From positions 1-64,000 of the forward strand of contig JACRME010000012.1 in assembly GCA_016235045.1 (NCBI GenBank): a stretch of DNA of 64,000 bases. Direction: 5' to 3'. How positions within the stretch are numbered: position 1 is the stretch's first letter; each line of letters opens with the position of its first letter. Below, one piece after another: positions 9,019-17,935 of the stretch. The notes beneath the pieces are model-generated. The model saw nothing but the letters and a program-made list of their open reading frames with translations, had not been told where the DNA came from and searched no databases. Both the position numbers and the translations under genes were made by a program. The DNA is from Nitrosomonadales bacterium. GTDB lineage: Bacteria; Pseudomonadota; Gammaproteobacteria; Burkholderiales; Gallionellaceae.

Positions 9019-9969
9019 ATGCGTATCGCCATACTAGGAGCCACGAGCCAGATCGCCAGAGACCTGACGCTTTCTCTCGCTTCCGAAGCAAACAAACATT
9101 TGCACCTTTTTGCGCGACGCCCGGACGAAGTGACGAATTGGCTAGTATCTGCCGGACTGACTGGGCGCTATCCGGCAGATGGATTTTCCGAGTTTTCCAA
9201 ACATGAATTCGATGCCGTCATCAATTTCGTTGGGGTAGGAAATCCGGCGCAGGCAGTGGCGATGGGCAACACGATCTTCGAGGTTACCCTGCGCTTCGAC
9301 GAGATGGTACTGGAATATCTGCAGATGCACCCGGCATGCCGCTACCTCTTCCTGAGCAGCGGCGCAGCCTATGGTTCAAGTTTCAGCGAACCGGCGAAAC
9401 GGGATACCCCTGCCGTTGTGGCGATAAACAATCTGGCGCCGCATGAATGGTATGGCGTGGCCAAGCTGCACGCGGAGTGCAGACATCGCGCACATCCCGA
9501 ACTGCACATCATCGATATCCGCGTGTTTAACTACTTCAGCCGCACACAGGATATTTCTGCACGCTTCCTGATTACCGATATGCTGCGCGCCATCCGCGAC
9601 AAGACGGTGTTGAAGACTTCACCCGATTACATCGTGCGCGACTTCCTGCACCCATCGGATTTCTATAAATTGGTCTGCGCGCTGCTTGCCGCACCAGCCG
9701 CCAATGCTGTAGTGGATTGTTACAGCCGCGCACCAGTAGACAAGCCGAATCTGTTGGCAGCCATGAAAAAAGAATTCGGGTTGTGCTTCGAAGTTGCCGA
9801 AGCAACTGTCAGCGTCAATGCAACAGGTAGCAAGCCGCATTATTACTCTCTGAATACACGAGCAGCCGGCTTTGGGTATCAGCCCGCTTTGACATCTTTG
9901 GAGGGAATTGTTAAGGAGGCGTCCTTTGTGTTGGGGGTGGGTTCATCCGGGGTTATTGGTGATGAATAG
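9019..9969 (+). CDS. NAD(P)-dependent SDR, candidate branched-sugar ketoreductase
   Basis: 316-residue extended SDR starting 3 bases after the ThDP gene. The nucleotide-binding motif is the atypical GATSQIA (7-13), lacking the last glycines of GxxGxxG; the catalytic Y145/K149 pair lies in EWYGVAK. By position it corresponds to YerF, the reductase that follows YerE in yersiniose synthesis, so reduction of the newly formed side-chain carbonyl is the simplest role. This is inferred from order and fold, not from a diagnostic motif. The end overlaps the start of gtrA. Confidence 0.8.
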   Translation: MRIAILGATSQIARDLTLSLASEANKHLHLFARRPDEVTNWLVSAGLTGRYPADGFSEFSKHEFDAVINFVGVGNPAQAVAMGNTIFEVTLRFDEMVLEYLQMHPACRYLFLSSGAAYGSSFSEPAKRDTPAVVAINNLAPHEWYGVAKLHAECRHRAHPELHIIDIRVFNYFSRTQDISARFLITDMLRAIRDKTVLKTSPDYIVRDFLHPSDFYKLVCALLAAPAANAVVDCYSRAPVDKPNLLAAMKKEFGLCFEVAEATVSVNATGSKPHYYSLNTRAAGFGYQPALTSLEGIVKEASFVLGVGSSGVIGDE

Positions 9970-10363
9970 CGCTAATACCATGAGCGATTGGCGTAAGCAG
10001 CGCTTGATACAGTTTCTCGGTGTTGGGGTGTTGAATACGCTGGTAGGTTATGGCATTTATGCAGCGCTGGTCTCCATCGATATACCTTATTTGCTTGCCC
10101 TTCTCTCGGCGACAATTGCGGGCGTTATTTTTAACTACTTTAGTTTTGGGCGGATGGTTTTCAAAGCGCGCGGCGGATGGTTCGTGTTTCGAAAGTTCGT
10201 TGCTGCCTATGCAGTTGTTTATGTGATCAATGCCGCACTTCTCAGCATTTTGACTGAGGGCGCATATTTAAATGTCTATCTTGCTCAAGGGGTATGCATT
10301 TTGCCAAGCGTGGCAATGAGTTGGCTGCTGATGAATTATTGGGTCTACAGGATTGGGTTATAA
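9962..10363 (+). CDS. GtrA-family membrane protein
   Basis: 133-residue protein with four predicted membrane segments in the GtrA pattern (QFLGVGVLNTLVGYGIY near the start, PSVAMSWLLMNYWVYR near the end). GtrA proteins are thought to flip or position polyprenyl-phosphate-linked sugars. ATG 9962 is preferred because it overlaps the preceding stop and removes an unlikely arginine/tryptophan-rich stretch given by the upstream ATG at 9908. It is followed 1 base later by a GtrB-like transferase and then a membrane glycosyltransferase, the classic three-part glycosylation module. Confidence 0.88.
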   Translation: MNSANTMSDWRKQRLIQFLGVGVLNTLVGYGIYAALVSIDIPYLLALLSATIAGVIFNYFSFGRMVFKARGGWFVFRKFVAAYAVVYVINAALLSILTEGAYLNVYLAQGVCILPSVAMSWLLMNYWVYRIGL

Positions 10364-10364
10364 C

Positions 10365-11300
10365 ATGAAGAAAAAACTGATTAGCATAGTGACCCCTTGT
10401 CATAACGAAGAAGATAACATCGACGAGTTGTGCCAGCGTATTGCTGCCGTTATGGAATTGCTACCATACAACTATGAACATATTTGTATAGATAACTGCT
10501 CAACAGATTCGACAGTGCCAAAAATCAAGGCGAAAGCGGCAATAGATAAACGGATAAAGCTGATCGTCAATGCGCGAAACTTTGGACACATCAGGTCGCC
10601 GTACTACGGCATATTACAGTCCAGCGGCGATGCCTGCGTGCTGATTGCTTCCGACCTGCAAGATCCTCCCGAGATGATCGCTGAATTCATCAAGAAGTGG
10701 GAGCAGGGATACAAGACCGTGCTGGCGGTTAAGCCTGAAAGCGAGGAATCCTCAATCATGTTTGGGCTGAGGAAAGCCTATTACCGTCTGATAGCGCGGA
10801 TATCGGAAGTTCCATTGGTACAAAATGCGACTGGCGCCGGACTATTTGACCGCACCGTTGTTGATATTCTCCGTGGCATCCAGGATCCTTACCCTTACTT
10901 CAGGGGGCTGTTATGCGAAATCGGATTTCCCATCGCGTTGGTTCCATTTAAACAGCCTAGACGGCAGCGTGGCGTTTCCAAAAACAACTTCTATACGTTG
11001 TATGACACTGCAATGCTTGGAGTTACCAAACATTCCAAAATTCCGTTACGCCTGATGGCAATGAGCGGGTTCCTGCTTGCGTTTCTGAGCCTCCTGGTAG
11101 CATTGTTTTATTTTGTGGCGAAGTTGGTTTACTGGGATTCATTTCAATTGGGCATGGCCCCCATCTTAATTGCCATCTTCTTTTTTGGGGCAATTCAGGC
11201 GTTCTTTATTGGCGTGCTTGGCGAATACATTGGATCGATTTACACCCATACACGCAATATGCCGTTGGTCGTGGAAATGGAACGAGTTAATTTTGACTAG
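10365..11300 (+). CDS. GtrB-like polyprenyl-phosphate glycosyltransferase (GT2)
   Basis: 311 residues: an N-terminal GT-A domain (IVTPCHNEEDNIDEL at the start, donor/metal motif SDLQDPPEMI) and two C-terminal membrane helices (about 225-250 and 265-290), the architecture of GtrB/DPM1 enzymes. These move a sugar from an NDP donor to undecaprenyl phosphate on the cytoplasmic face. The start ATG 10365 directly precedes KKKLISIVTP. It works with the GtrA protein just upstream and probably the multi-spanning protein just downstream. Confidence 0.9.
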   Translation: MKKKLISIVTPCHNEEDNIDELCQRIAAVMELLPYNYEHICIDNCSTDSTVPKIKAKAAIDKRIKLIVNARNFGHIRSPYYGILQSSGDACVLIASDLQDPPEMIAEFIKKWEQGYKTVLAVKPESEESSIMFGLRKAYYRLIARISEVPLVQNATGAGLFDRTVVDILRGIQDPYPYFRGLLCEIGFPIALVPFKQPRRQRGVSKNNFYTLYDTAMLGVTKHSKIPLRLMAMSGFLLAFLSLLVALFYFVAKLVYWDSFQLGMAPILIAIFFFGAIQAFFIGVLGEYIGSIYTHTRNMPLVVEMERVNFD

Positions 11301-11326
11301 CAAGAAGATTCGCTTGCAGGGGTATT

Positions 11327-12949
11327 ATGACTGACACCACTAAGCCTCGGCCTATGCCATTGGCGCAACTTGGCATTACAGAGGTGCGCACAAAACTCAC
11401 TTTAATCTTCCTGCTTACTTCAGTGGGAGCATTTGTCACTTGCCTGGGTTACTACCTCTTCTCGCAAATATTCTACAACCCGTTACACCCTCTGTACGGA
11501 GGCGGTGAAGTATTCTTGTTGCCACGTTCCCATTTGGCGCAGAACGATATGGCGTTTAGTTTATTCAGTCAGTGGGGAGTGCTGGCGGTTGTAGTGCCGT
11601 CACTCGTTGCGATTGCCTATGCGGCATTTTCTATGGCAGTAAACAGACGCATATCCTTTCGAGTGTTTTTGCTGTCCGCCTATATCCTGTGCTTTCTGGT
11701 GGAGCTGCTTTTTCTTTTCATTACAACCCCGGAAGGCTTGGCGCACATCGCCGACCAGACACACTCTATAAACAACGGCATATATCTGGGGCTTCAACAG
11801 GTTACTGACCAGTTAACCGCGCATGGTATTAAAGATGTTCTCAGTCTGGATTCCATGCGGTACCTGTACGGCGAAATGTACGCCAAAATCGTCCCCGGAA
11901 CGCTTCCTTTCGTCGGTGCTACCCATCCCCCGGGTACCTTTGTGCTGACGTATCTTGTATACGGCTTGGGAGTCGCACTCTTTCCTTTTTTGAGCCATGA
12001 CACCGCGTGTGGCGTGGTGGTTGCGCTCATCAACACAAGTGCCATTATTATTTTGGGCCTCATCGCAAAGGAAATGTTTTCGGAGCGGATCGCACGGCTT
12101 AGCTGCGTCATGATGCTTTGCTTGCCCTCAGTTGCTTTGCATTTCATGGCAGTGCTTGATGGCGTGGCCTCGGTATTTATAGGCATTGGAATATTATTCT
12201 TAATCCATGCGTTGAATGCGATTACCGCATCCTCCAAGCGAGCGCATATGTTCTACGGTGCCGGTGCTGGAGTTGCATTGACTTTGGCCGCCCAATTCAC
12301 TTTTGGGCATGCATTTCCGATTCTCGCGGTCTTGACAGCATTTTTGATCTCGAGCGGTGACATCGTTTCCCAAAGAAAAAGGATGGTGCAATTCGCGGCC
12401 ACTTTGTTGATTGCTCCTACCTGCTATTTTCTGTTTGAGTATTTGGTGAGTGCCGGAAAAGTGTTCTATGTGGCGCTGGCCTTGGAAAGAGCCCAAGCGG
12501 TTGCTGCCGGGCTTGAAAGCAGGCCCTATCCGATAAGCCAGGTCGCTAATTTGATTGTAATGTCCGTGATGGGAGGCGTTGTCCTGTTTCCCTCCGCCAT
12601 ACTCTCCCTGGGGAGTGGCCTCACGATGACAAGGAATCTAACAAGAAAACCACCTGCGCGTTTTACGGGGAAAGAACGGATAAGAAACTATTTGTTGTTT
12701 TCTGTTTTTGTGATGGTTCTGCTCCTGCTGTTTCAGAAAACGGTAAGACTTGAAGTGGAAAGAACTTGGCACTGGTTCTTTTTGCCCGTCTGGGCTTTGA
12801 TGGGTTACCTGTTTTACGGGATTCACGTATTTTTCCGACGATTGTTTCCGGCGAAAAAGGGATTCGGCAATTTGCCTGTGCTGTTGTTTTGCCTTGTTCA
12901 ACTTGCGATTACGGTCGCTTTGGCCATGAGCATACAAGATTACTATTGA
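11327..12949 (+). CDS. Multi-spanning membrane glycosyltransferase (GT-C like)
   Basis: 540-residue protein with about 10-12 hydrophobic segments and a large loop after the second one, containing ATHPPGTFVL. This resembles dolichyl-phosphate-mannose transferase-type (GT-C) proteins; no exact family is claimed. It follows gtrA and gtrB in the same direction, so it probably takes the sugar from the polyprenyl-phosphate carrier in the periplasm and attaches it to the polysaccharide. A role as an alternative polymerase cannot be excluded. Confidence 0.75.
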   Translation: MTDTTKPRPMPLAQLGITEVRTKLTLIFLLTSVGAFVTCLGYYLFSQIFYNPLHPLYGGGEVFLLPRSHLAQNDMAFSLFSQWGVLAVVVPSLVAIAYAAFSMAVNRRISFRVFLLSAYILCFLVELLFLFITTPEGLAHIADQTHSINNGIYLGLQQVTDQLTAHGIKDVLSLDSMRYLYGEMYAKIVPGTLPFVGATHPPGTFVLTYLVYGLGVALFPFLSHDTACGVVVALINTSAIIILGLIAKEMFSERIARLSCVMMLCLPSVALHFMAVLDGVASVFIGIGILFLIHALNAITASSKRAHMFYGAGAGVALTLAAQFTFGHAFPILAVLTAFLISSGDIVSQRKRMVQFAATLLIAPTCYFLFEYLVSAGKVFYVALALERAQAVAAGLESRPYPISQVANLIVMSVMGGVVLFPSAILSLGSGLTMTRNLTRKPPARFTGKERIRNYLLFSVFVMVLLLLFQKTVRLEVERTWHWFFLPVWALMGYLFYGIHVFFRRLFPAKKGFGNLPVLLFCLVQLAITVALAMSIQDYY

Positions 12950-12984
12950 GATAGCCGATCTTGAACCTTGGACTTTATCTACCC

Positions 12985-13078
12985 ATGAAGAAAATCGCTA
13001 TTGCCAGCACTGGCTACGCTGTTCTTTCGCCATGGTGTAGGCAAGACTTATATCCGCGATCTGTTTGGCAAGGATTAA
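12985..13078 (+). pseudogene. ugd: Collapsed ugd remnant (start and end of the gene only)
   Basis: Between the membrane transferase and the flippase, an ATG at 12985 opens MKKIAIASTGYA, the NAD-binding N-terminus of UDP-glucose dehydrogenase. Some 45 bases later, another frame reads GKTYIRDLFGKD and a TAA at 13076, the end of the same protein. Almost the whole gene between these two ends is missing and the frames no longer match. It is not a copy of the left-edge tail, whose codons and residues differ slightly ([10 protein letters not shown], stop TGA). It marks a deletion that removed a resident ugd from this position. Confidence 0.8.
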
Positions 13079-13084
13079 TCAAAC

Positions 13085-14599
13085 GTGACTAGCCGCACCA
13101 GCAAAGCGTTCAGGGGAACGGTCGCGAGTCTCATGCAATATGCCATTTTTATCATATTGCAGGTCATTTTAACGCCGCTTATCCTGAAAATTGCCGGGCA
13201 AGAAGTGCTTGGCGCCTACTCGATCATTATGCAAATCGTCGGGTACGGCATCTTGCTAGACCTCGGATTTAGCGTCGCTCTGAGCAGATTTCTCTCACAG
13301 ACTTATGGCTTAAGTGATCAAGGAAGCAGATTCTCTGAAGTCTTCACCATCGGAAGAGTTTTTCTCCTTATTACAAACCTGAGCCTTGCCGCATTAATTG
13401 TTTTGGTGGCACTAAACATTGGGGATTTAATTGTCGCCAGTGAATCCATACTTGATCAAGCCCAACTTGCTCTTTATTTTTTGGCAGCCTGGACAGTCAT
13501 CAGAACACCACTGGCACTATACAACCATGGGTTAATGGCCACCCAGAACATGGCGGCCGCGAATATCATCGCGATTGCCGGAAATATGAGTCGCCTTACT
13601 TTGTCGTTATTGCTGGTGTATACGGGATTCGGTTTGGTCGGACTGATTGCGGCAAATATTCTTTCTGAAGCAGTTTCATTTGCCATGCAAATGAAACACT
13701 TTAGAAAGAAATATCCAAACTATGTGTTCGGATGGAAGGTTACGGACAATAAGCTTTTCAGAGAAATGTTCTCCTTTGGTGTGAAGTATTGGGGGGTAAA
13801 TCTTGCTGGAGTGTTGTTCTTGGGGAGCGACAGCATCATCGTGGGGAACCTTTATAGTGCGAGTGCAGCATCAGTGTTTTATACCACGAAGATACCCGCA
13901 TTCCTGCTCTTTCAATTTATTTTCAGGCTGTCTGATAATGTGGCGCCGGCGACAAACGAACTGGTTGCTCAAGGCAATTTTGTTGCCGTCAGGTCTGCTT
14001 ACTTGAAAATATTGAGGTATTCGCTGTTGCTCGCTATGCCGTTAGCTATTGGAATTATTGGATTCAATGAGACGGTCATTACAGTGTGGGTAGGAGCTGC
14101 GCAATATGCAGGAGATATAATGTCGTTAGCGATCGCAGTATTTGTTTTGACGCAGGTGGTTAATCACATCAATGCAATGATCACGCTGGCTGCGGGGGAT
14201 ATGCGGCGCTGGGCTACAGTTTCAGTCTTGACCAGTCTAATGAGCTTGGCGCTGTCGTATTGGCTGGGGAAAGTGCTTGGGATGCAGTGGGTCATGGTCG
14301 CTATAGCACTCATGGATATCCCCAATGCGATCTTCCTGTTCAAACGTAGCATTGCCGGACTAAAACTCTCCGTAATGCGAATCTGGCAGGAAGCACTTGT
14401 TCCCGTGCTGTGGGTATGTTTGCCGCTTTGTGGATTGGTTGTTTACCTTAAAGCAACGAGTTCAATGCATTCATTGTTAAGTCTAGTTCTTTATATCATG
14501 CTGTTTTCAATGCTCTGGGTTGCCTGTCTCTTGCTAGTGGGACTAAGCAGATCGGAGAAAGAAATATTGAGGAATAAATGCCAAGTCTATCTATCGTAA
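13085..14599 (+). CDS. wzx: Polysaccharide flippase (Wzx-like, MATE/MVF fold)
   Basis: 504-residue integral membrane protein with about 12-14 hydrophobic helices and the N-terminal pattern of polysaccharide biosynthesis proteins (ILTPLILKIAGQEVLGAYS; GYGILLDLGFSVALSRF). Wzx proteins flip undecaprenyl-diphosphate-linked repeat units to the periplasm. It begins with GTG at 13085, right after the ugd remnant, and overlaps the next gene by 22 bases. With the Wzy-like gene at 16445 and Wzz at 27651 it defines a Wzx/Wzy-dependent system. Confidence 0.88.
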   Translation: MTSRTSKAFRGTVASLMQYAIFIILQVILTPLILKIAGQEVLGAYSIIMQIVGYGILLDLGFSVALSRFLSQTYGLSDQGSRFSEVFTIGRVFLLITNLSLAALIVLVALNIGDLIVASESILDQAQLALYFLAAWTVIRTPLALYNHGLMATQNMAAANIIAIAGNMSRLTLSLLLVYTGFGLVGLIAANILSEAVSFAMQMKHFRKKYPNYVFGWKVTDNKLFREMFSFGVKYWGVNLAGVLFLGSDSIIVGNLYSASAASVFYTTKIPAFLLFQFIFRLSDNVAPATNELVAQGNFVAVRSAYLKILRYSLLLAMPLAIGIIGFNETVITVWVGAAQYAGDIMSLAIAVFVLTQVVNHINAMITLAAGDMRRWATVSVLTSLMSLALSYWLGKVLGMQWVMVAIALMDIPNAIFLFKRSIAGLKLSVMRIWQEALVPVLWVCLPLCGLVVYLKATSSMHSLLSLVLYIMLFSMLWVACLLLVGLSRSEKEILRNKCQVYLS

Positions 14600-15552
14600 T
14601 CCCAACTTATAACAGGGCGGATAAACTGCTCAGGCTGTTAAAAAATATCGACGTCGAGTTGAGCAATTCCAATTTGATCGTTCAGGCTCTGGTGAGCGAT
14701 AACGCCTCCAGTGATGATACGCAAGAAAAAGTAACCAACTTTAAGTCGAGCAGATTTAACCTTCACTATTACCGACAAGAAAAAAACATCGGTTTTGATG
14801 GGAATGTAAGATTTCTATATGAAGCCGCGAAGACCGATTATGTCTGGTTTTTTTCCGATGATGACATTTTGTTGCCAGGCGCTATTGCGATGGCCCTTGA
14901 GGGAATAAAAGCGACCGTACCTGATGTGCTCTTGTTCTCGTTTATACAGCCGCCGGGATCAAAGACACGAACATTCAACGAACCAAATCGGTTTGCTGTA
15001 TTCACGGAGCCTAAAAAGATAATTCAGTTTGTTGCTCAATATCCCAAAGTCAGTATTTATGTTTGTCGGAAAATAGAATTGAGTGAAGCACAAAAAAGAG
15101 AACTTGAGCCATTTTATGAAAACGGGTTCTATTGGATAGATTTATGTTATTCGATCATTGCTGCGTCCAGCCAACCGAAGATTTGCGTTATTTCCGAACC
15201 GCTGGCCAGTTGTGATGAGGGCTTTAACAACATCAGGTTCGACGCCAGTGTCTGTCTGGAAAGATACAGCATTTTTTATCACCCCTTTGTTCGTGCTCAT
15301 TTACCGAACATGGCTGATGTTTCACGCAGGCAGTCCTACTACGACGTGATCCAACTAATGTTCGCGGTAAAAATGGGCGCAATCAATTCGGAAAATCCGG
15401 AGCTCTTTGAGAAAGAGATAAGGAGTCTGCAAATCAGAGTTGTGCCGCTGCTAAAGAATCCGCGGTCTTTATTTCAATATCTGCTGCTCAGCCTGAATCT
15501 GGTTCCCCTCTTTAAGGCCTATAAAAGGATATGGGCCTTTTGGTTACCTTAG
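14578..15552 (+). CDS. Family 2 glycosyltransferase
   Basis: 324-residue GT-A transferase: LSIVIPTYNRADKLL at the N-terminus and the metal-binding FSDDDIL (D94-D96). No membrane segments. The donor and acceptor are unknown; as part of the wzx/wzy gene group it presumably adds one residue of the repeat unit on the cytoplasmic face. The coding sequence is AT-rich compared with the rfb genes. Confidence 0.87.
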   Translation: MPSLSIVIPTYNRADKLLRLLKNIDVELSNSNLIVQALVSDNASSDDTQEKVTNFKSSRFNLHYYRQEKNIGFDGNVRFLYEAAKTDYVWFFSDDDILLPGAIAMALEGIKATVPDVLLFSFIQPPGSKTRTFNEPNRFAVFTEPKKIIQFVAQYPKVSIYVCRKIELSEAQKRELEPFYENGFYWIDLCYSIIAASSQPKICVISEPLASCDEGFNNIRFDASVCLERYSIFYHPFVRAHLPNMADVSRRQSYYDVIQLMFAVKMGAINSENPELFEKEIRSLQIRVVPLLKNPRSLFQYLLLSLNLVPLFKAYKRIWAFWLP

Positions 15553-15618
15553 ATCATGCAATCAAAAAATAGATAAGCAAATAGCTCGCCTCACATTAAC
15601 GTATTCTGAAAAGTTGAC

Positions 15619-16404
15619 ATGAAAATAATTCGATCTGTTCTGCAACAACTTCACTGGATTGGCAGTGCCCAATTCGGTATGGATCCCATAAAGGCCTTTC
15701 GTTCGTTGCGCGGGCTTCCGCGTTATGTGCGCGACTTAGTACGTTTTCGCGCCAACTACAGTGGCCGACTTGAGTTGAAACCCTGTCTCTTCGACTGGTA
15801 TGAAGAGGGCGGCACGACCAAGAGCGAATATTTTTGGCAGGATTTGCTGGTAGCGCGAATGATCTTTGCGGCCAACCCGAAAAAACATGTGGATATCGGT
15901 TCTCGGGTGGATGGTTTTGTGGCGCATGTGGCGAGTTTTCGCGAAATTGAAGTGCTTGATATTCGTCCGATAAAAGCCAAAATTCCGGGAGTCGTTTTCA
16001 AACAGGCCGATTTGATGAATCCATCCACCGATCTCAGTGACTATTGCGATTCTATTTCCTGCTTGCATGCGCTGGAGCATTTCGGGCTTGGGCGTTATGG
16101 CGACAGGCTTGATACTAAAGGATTTGAATCGGGTATTCGCAATATGGCGAGTATCGTCAAATCAGGTGGTTCGTTCTACCTTGCAGTCCCAGTAGGTATA
16201 GAACGTGTTGAATTCAATGCGAATTGGGTTTTTAGACCGCATACCATTGTTGACCTCGCAGAAAAAAATCAACTACAACTCAGTGGGCTGACATTGTTTA
16301 CTGCCAAAGACGGTCCCGTCGATGTTAAGGCAACGCATGAAGCATTGTCAGCCATAGCTAATATGCACTATGGCCTTGGCATATTCACATTTACTAAGAA
16401 GTAA
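15619..16404 (+). CDS. DUF268 protein, methyltransferase-like
   Basis: 261 residues. The middle carries a short class I SAM-binding-like motif (HVDIGSRVDGFVAHVA, about 92-107) followed by an acidic strand end (EVLDIRP) and CLHALEHFGLGRYGD, as in DUF268 proteins found in polysaccharide clusters. The fold suggests a sugar or polysaccharide methyltransferase, but no substrate is known for the family. It stands between a glycosyltransferase and the polymerase-like gene. Confidence 0.75.
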   Translation: MKIIRSVLQQLHWIGSAQFGMDPIKAFRSLRGLPRYVRDLVRFRANYSGRLELKPCLFDWYEEGGTTKSEYFWQDLLVARMIFAANPKKHVDIGSRVDGFVAHVASFREIEVLDIRPIKAKIPGVVFKQADLMNPSTDLSDYCDSISCLHALEHFGLGRYGDRLDTKGFESGIRNMASIVKSGGSFYLAVPVGIERVEFNANWVFRPHTIVDLAEKNQLQLSGLTLFTAKDGPVDVKATHEALSAIANMHYGLGIFTFTKK

Positions 16405-16444
16405 AAAAACGTAAATTTCAGGGCATAATAAGAAAGATGGTCAA

Positions 16445-17935
16445 GTGAATATCAACAGCCCTCTCATGAGTAGAACAAAGCTGACACTAGGCTTGGTCGC
16501 GCTGCTATTTGTATGCGTAATAGGGCTTTTCCTCCTATTAATTGGCGAGTCTGTCGCTGTCAGCGCTGCTTTGCTTGTTTTGCTCTCTTTCTTGCCAGTC
16601 TATCTGGTGGCGAAGTGGGTCAATTCGTTTGTGCTAAAGGCACTAATTGGGATCGCTCTTGTTACCCAGACGATTTCGGTTCCGTTGTTCGTCATCCATA
16701 GGGACGCCTATGCGTCGACCGGCTGGAATGCAGTTAAGGATTTCACATTTACTTTCGGCGAATTTGTCCCGATGTACACTGAATTAGCTTTCTTTCTAAT
16801 CGTTGTAGTTAGCTGCGTTGCTCTATTCATCAATGTCTTTAAGTTCCCAAAATTGCGCCTCGATCAAAGCGCTGCTAGCCCTGTTTTAAAGCCAGCAACG
16901 ACGACTAAGGGGATTGGCTACTACCTATTTTTATTGATTCTTGCTTTAATTTTGATGACTCCCCTTAATTTGTGGATGTTTAGTAACGGCATATCATTGA
17001 CGGGCGTCGAACCACCTCGGCTGCCATTTCGACTTAGTGGCATTCTGCATTATTTAACCTCTCTGGTCGTGCCAGTTGTCTTGGCGGCAATATATGCAAA
17101 AACTTCCAGATCCTATTCGCCCGCCATTTTTTTGATGTTATATGCCTTCGTTCTGGGTGCCACACAAGTGAGCAAGGGAGCATTGTTGTTAGTGATGCTT
17201 CCAATTTTGTATTTCGCAGTTGTGGACAGGAGGTATGTGCTATTAAGCTTATCGGCAGCATTTACTTTGGTTGCTGTGCAACTGGTTATCTTGTTGCGCA
17301 ATGTGGTTTATGTTGTTACTGCGGGGAAGTCGGGCGCTGATTCAGAGGGTGGCCTAATGATGACTTTGGACAAAATGGTGAACGAGGGCTTTGATAATTT
17401 CTCGATCACCGACACGTTTTTGTTGATTGTAGATCGAATAGAAGGGGCACAACAAATCATACTGGCCTCAAAATTCAATGCTGACGCAATTGGGGGAGTC
17501 ACCGCTGCCTTTCAATGGTTCAATTTCAACCCATGGAATGTCTTCGATGCAAATACATATCACATGGAATTAATAGGAATCACATTGCCGGAAGGGTTTG
17601 TGGCTGGAGGAGGCGGTTTATTATCCAAAGCCTTGTTAGTGACGCAATCCGAGCCTCTATTCATAGCCGCCTTCGCGATTAACGTTGCTGCATATATTCT
17701 GATAGGGGAATGGATCGCGCGTTCAATCTGTATAAAATACGCTGTTCCAACGTATTACTACATTGTGGGCGGGGTATACGTACTATTTTTCTATGTAGGT
17801 TCGGGCACCTTGGTTTTTCTTGCCGTGTTGTCTTTTCTCATCTTTATTGTGTTGATGCCCAAGATGTCAGTAAGAGGGTTCGGCGGCAAAAAAGAAATTG
17901 AGCAACACACGGCTGGCCCGGTATCGAATTCGTGA
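16445..17935 (+). CDS. wzy: O-antigen polymerase-like membrane protein (Wzy candidate)
   Basis: 496 residues, about 11-12 hydrophobic segments and one large loop (about 280-380), the usual topology of Wzy polymerases, which lack conserved sequence. It lies next to the flippase and transferases, and no other gene of the left block fits the role better. The start is GTG 16445 or ATG 16466; both precede the first helix. The stop overlaps the GTG of the next gene (GTGA). Assignment rests on topology and context. Confidence 0.7.
   Translation: MNINSPLMSRTKLTLGLVALLFVCVIGLFLLLIGESVAVSAALLVLLSFLPVYLVAKWVNSFVLKALIGIALVTQTISVPLFVIHRDAYASTGWNAVKDFTFTFGEFVPMYTELAFFLIVVVSCVALFINVFKFPKLRLDQSAASPVLKPATTTKGIGYYLFLLILALILMTPLNLWMFSNGISLTGVEPPRLPFRLSGILHYLTSLVVPVVLAAIYAKTSRSYSPAIFLMLYAFVLGATQVSKGALLLVMLPILYFAVVDRRYVLLSLSAAFTLVAVQLVILLRNVVYVVTAGKSGADSEGGLMMTLDKMVNEGFDNFSITDTFLLIVDRIEGAQQIILASKFNADAIGGVTAAFQWFNFNPWNVFDANTYHMELIGITLPEGFVAGGGGLLSKALLVTQSEPLFIAAFAINVAAYILIGEWIARSICIKYAVPTYYYIVGGVYVLFFYVGSGTLVFLAVLSFLIFIVLMPKMSVRGFGGKKEIEQHTAGPVSNS

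Noticed and set aside
12985-13092. 35-codon open frame from the ATG at 12985
   Set aside because: Only its first about 12 codons look like protein (a Ugd N-terminus). The rest is out of frame relative to the Ugd tail, so it is treated as part of a pseudogene.
15613-15618. TTGACA just before the gene at 15619, as a -35 box
   Set aside because: It abuts the start codon, so any promoter would fire inside the gene; no -10 box at the right distance was seen.
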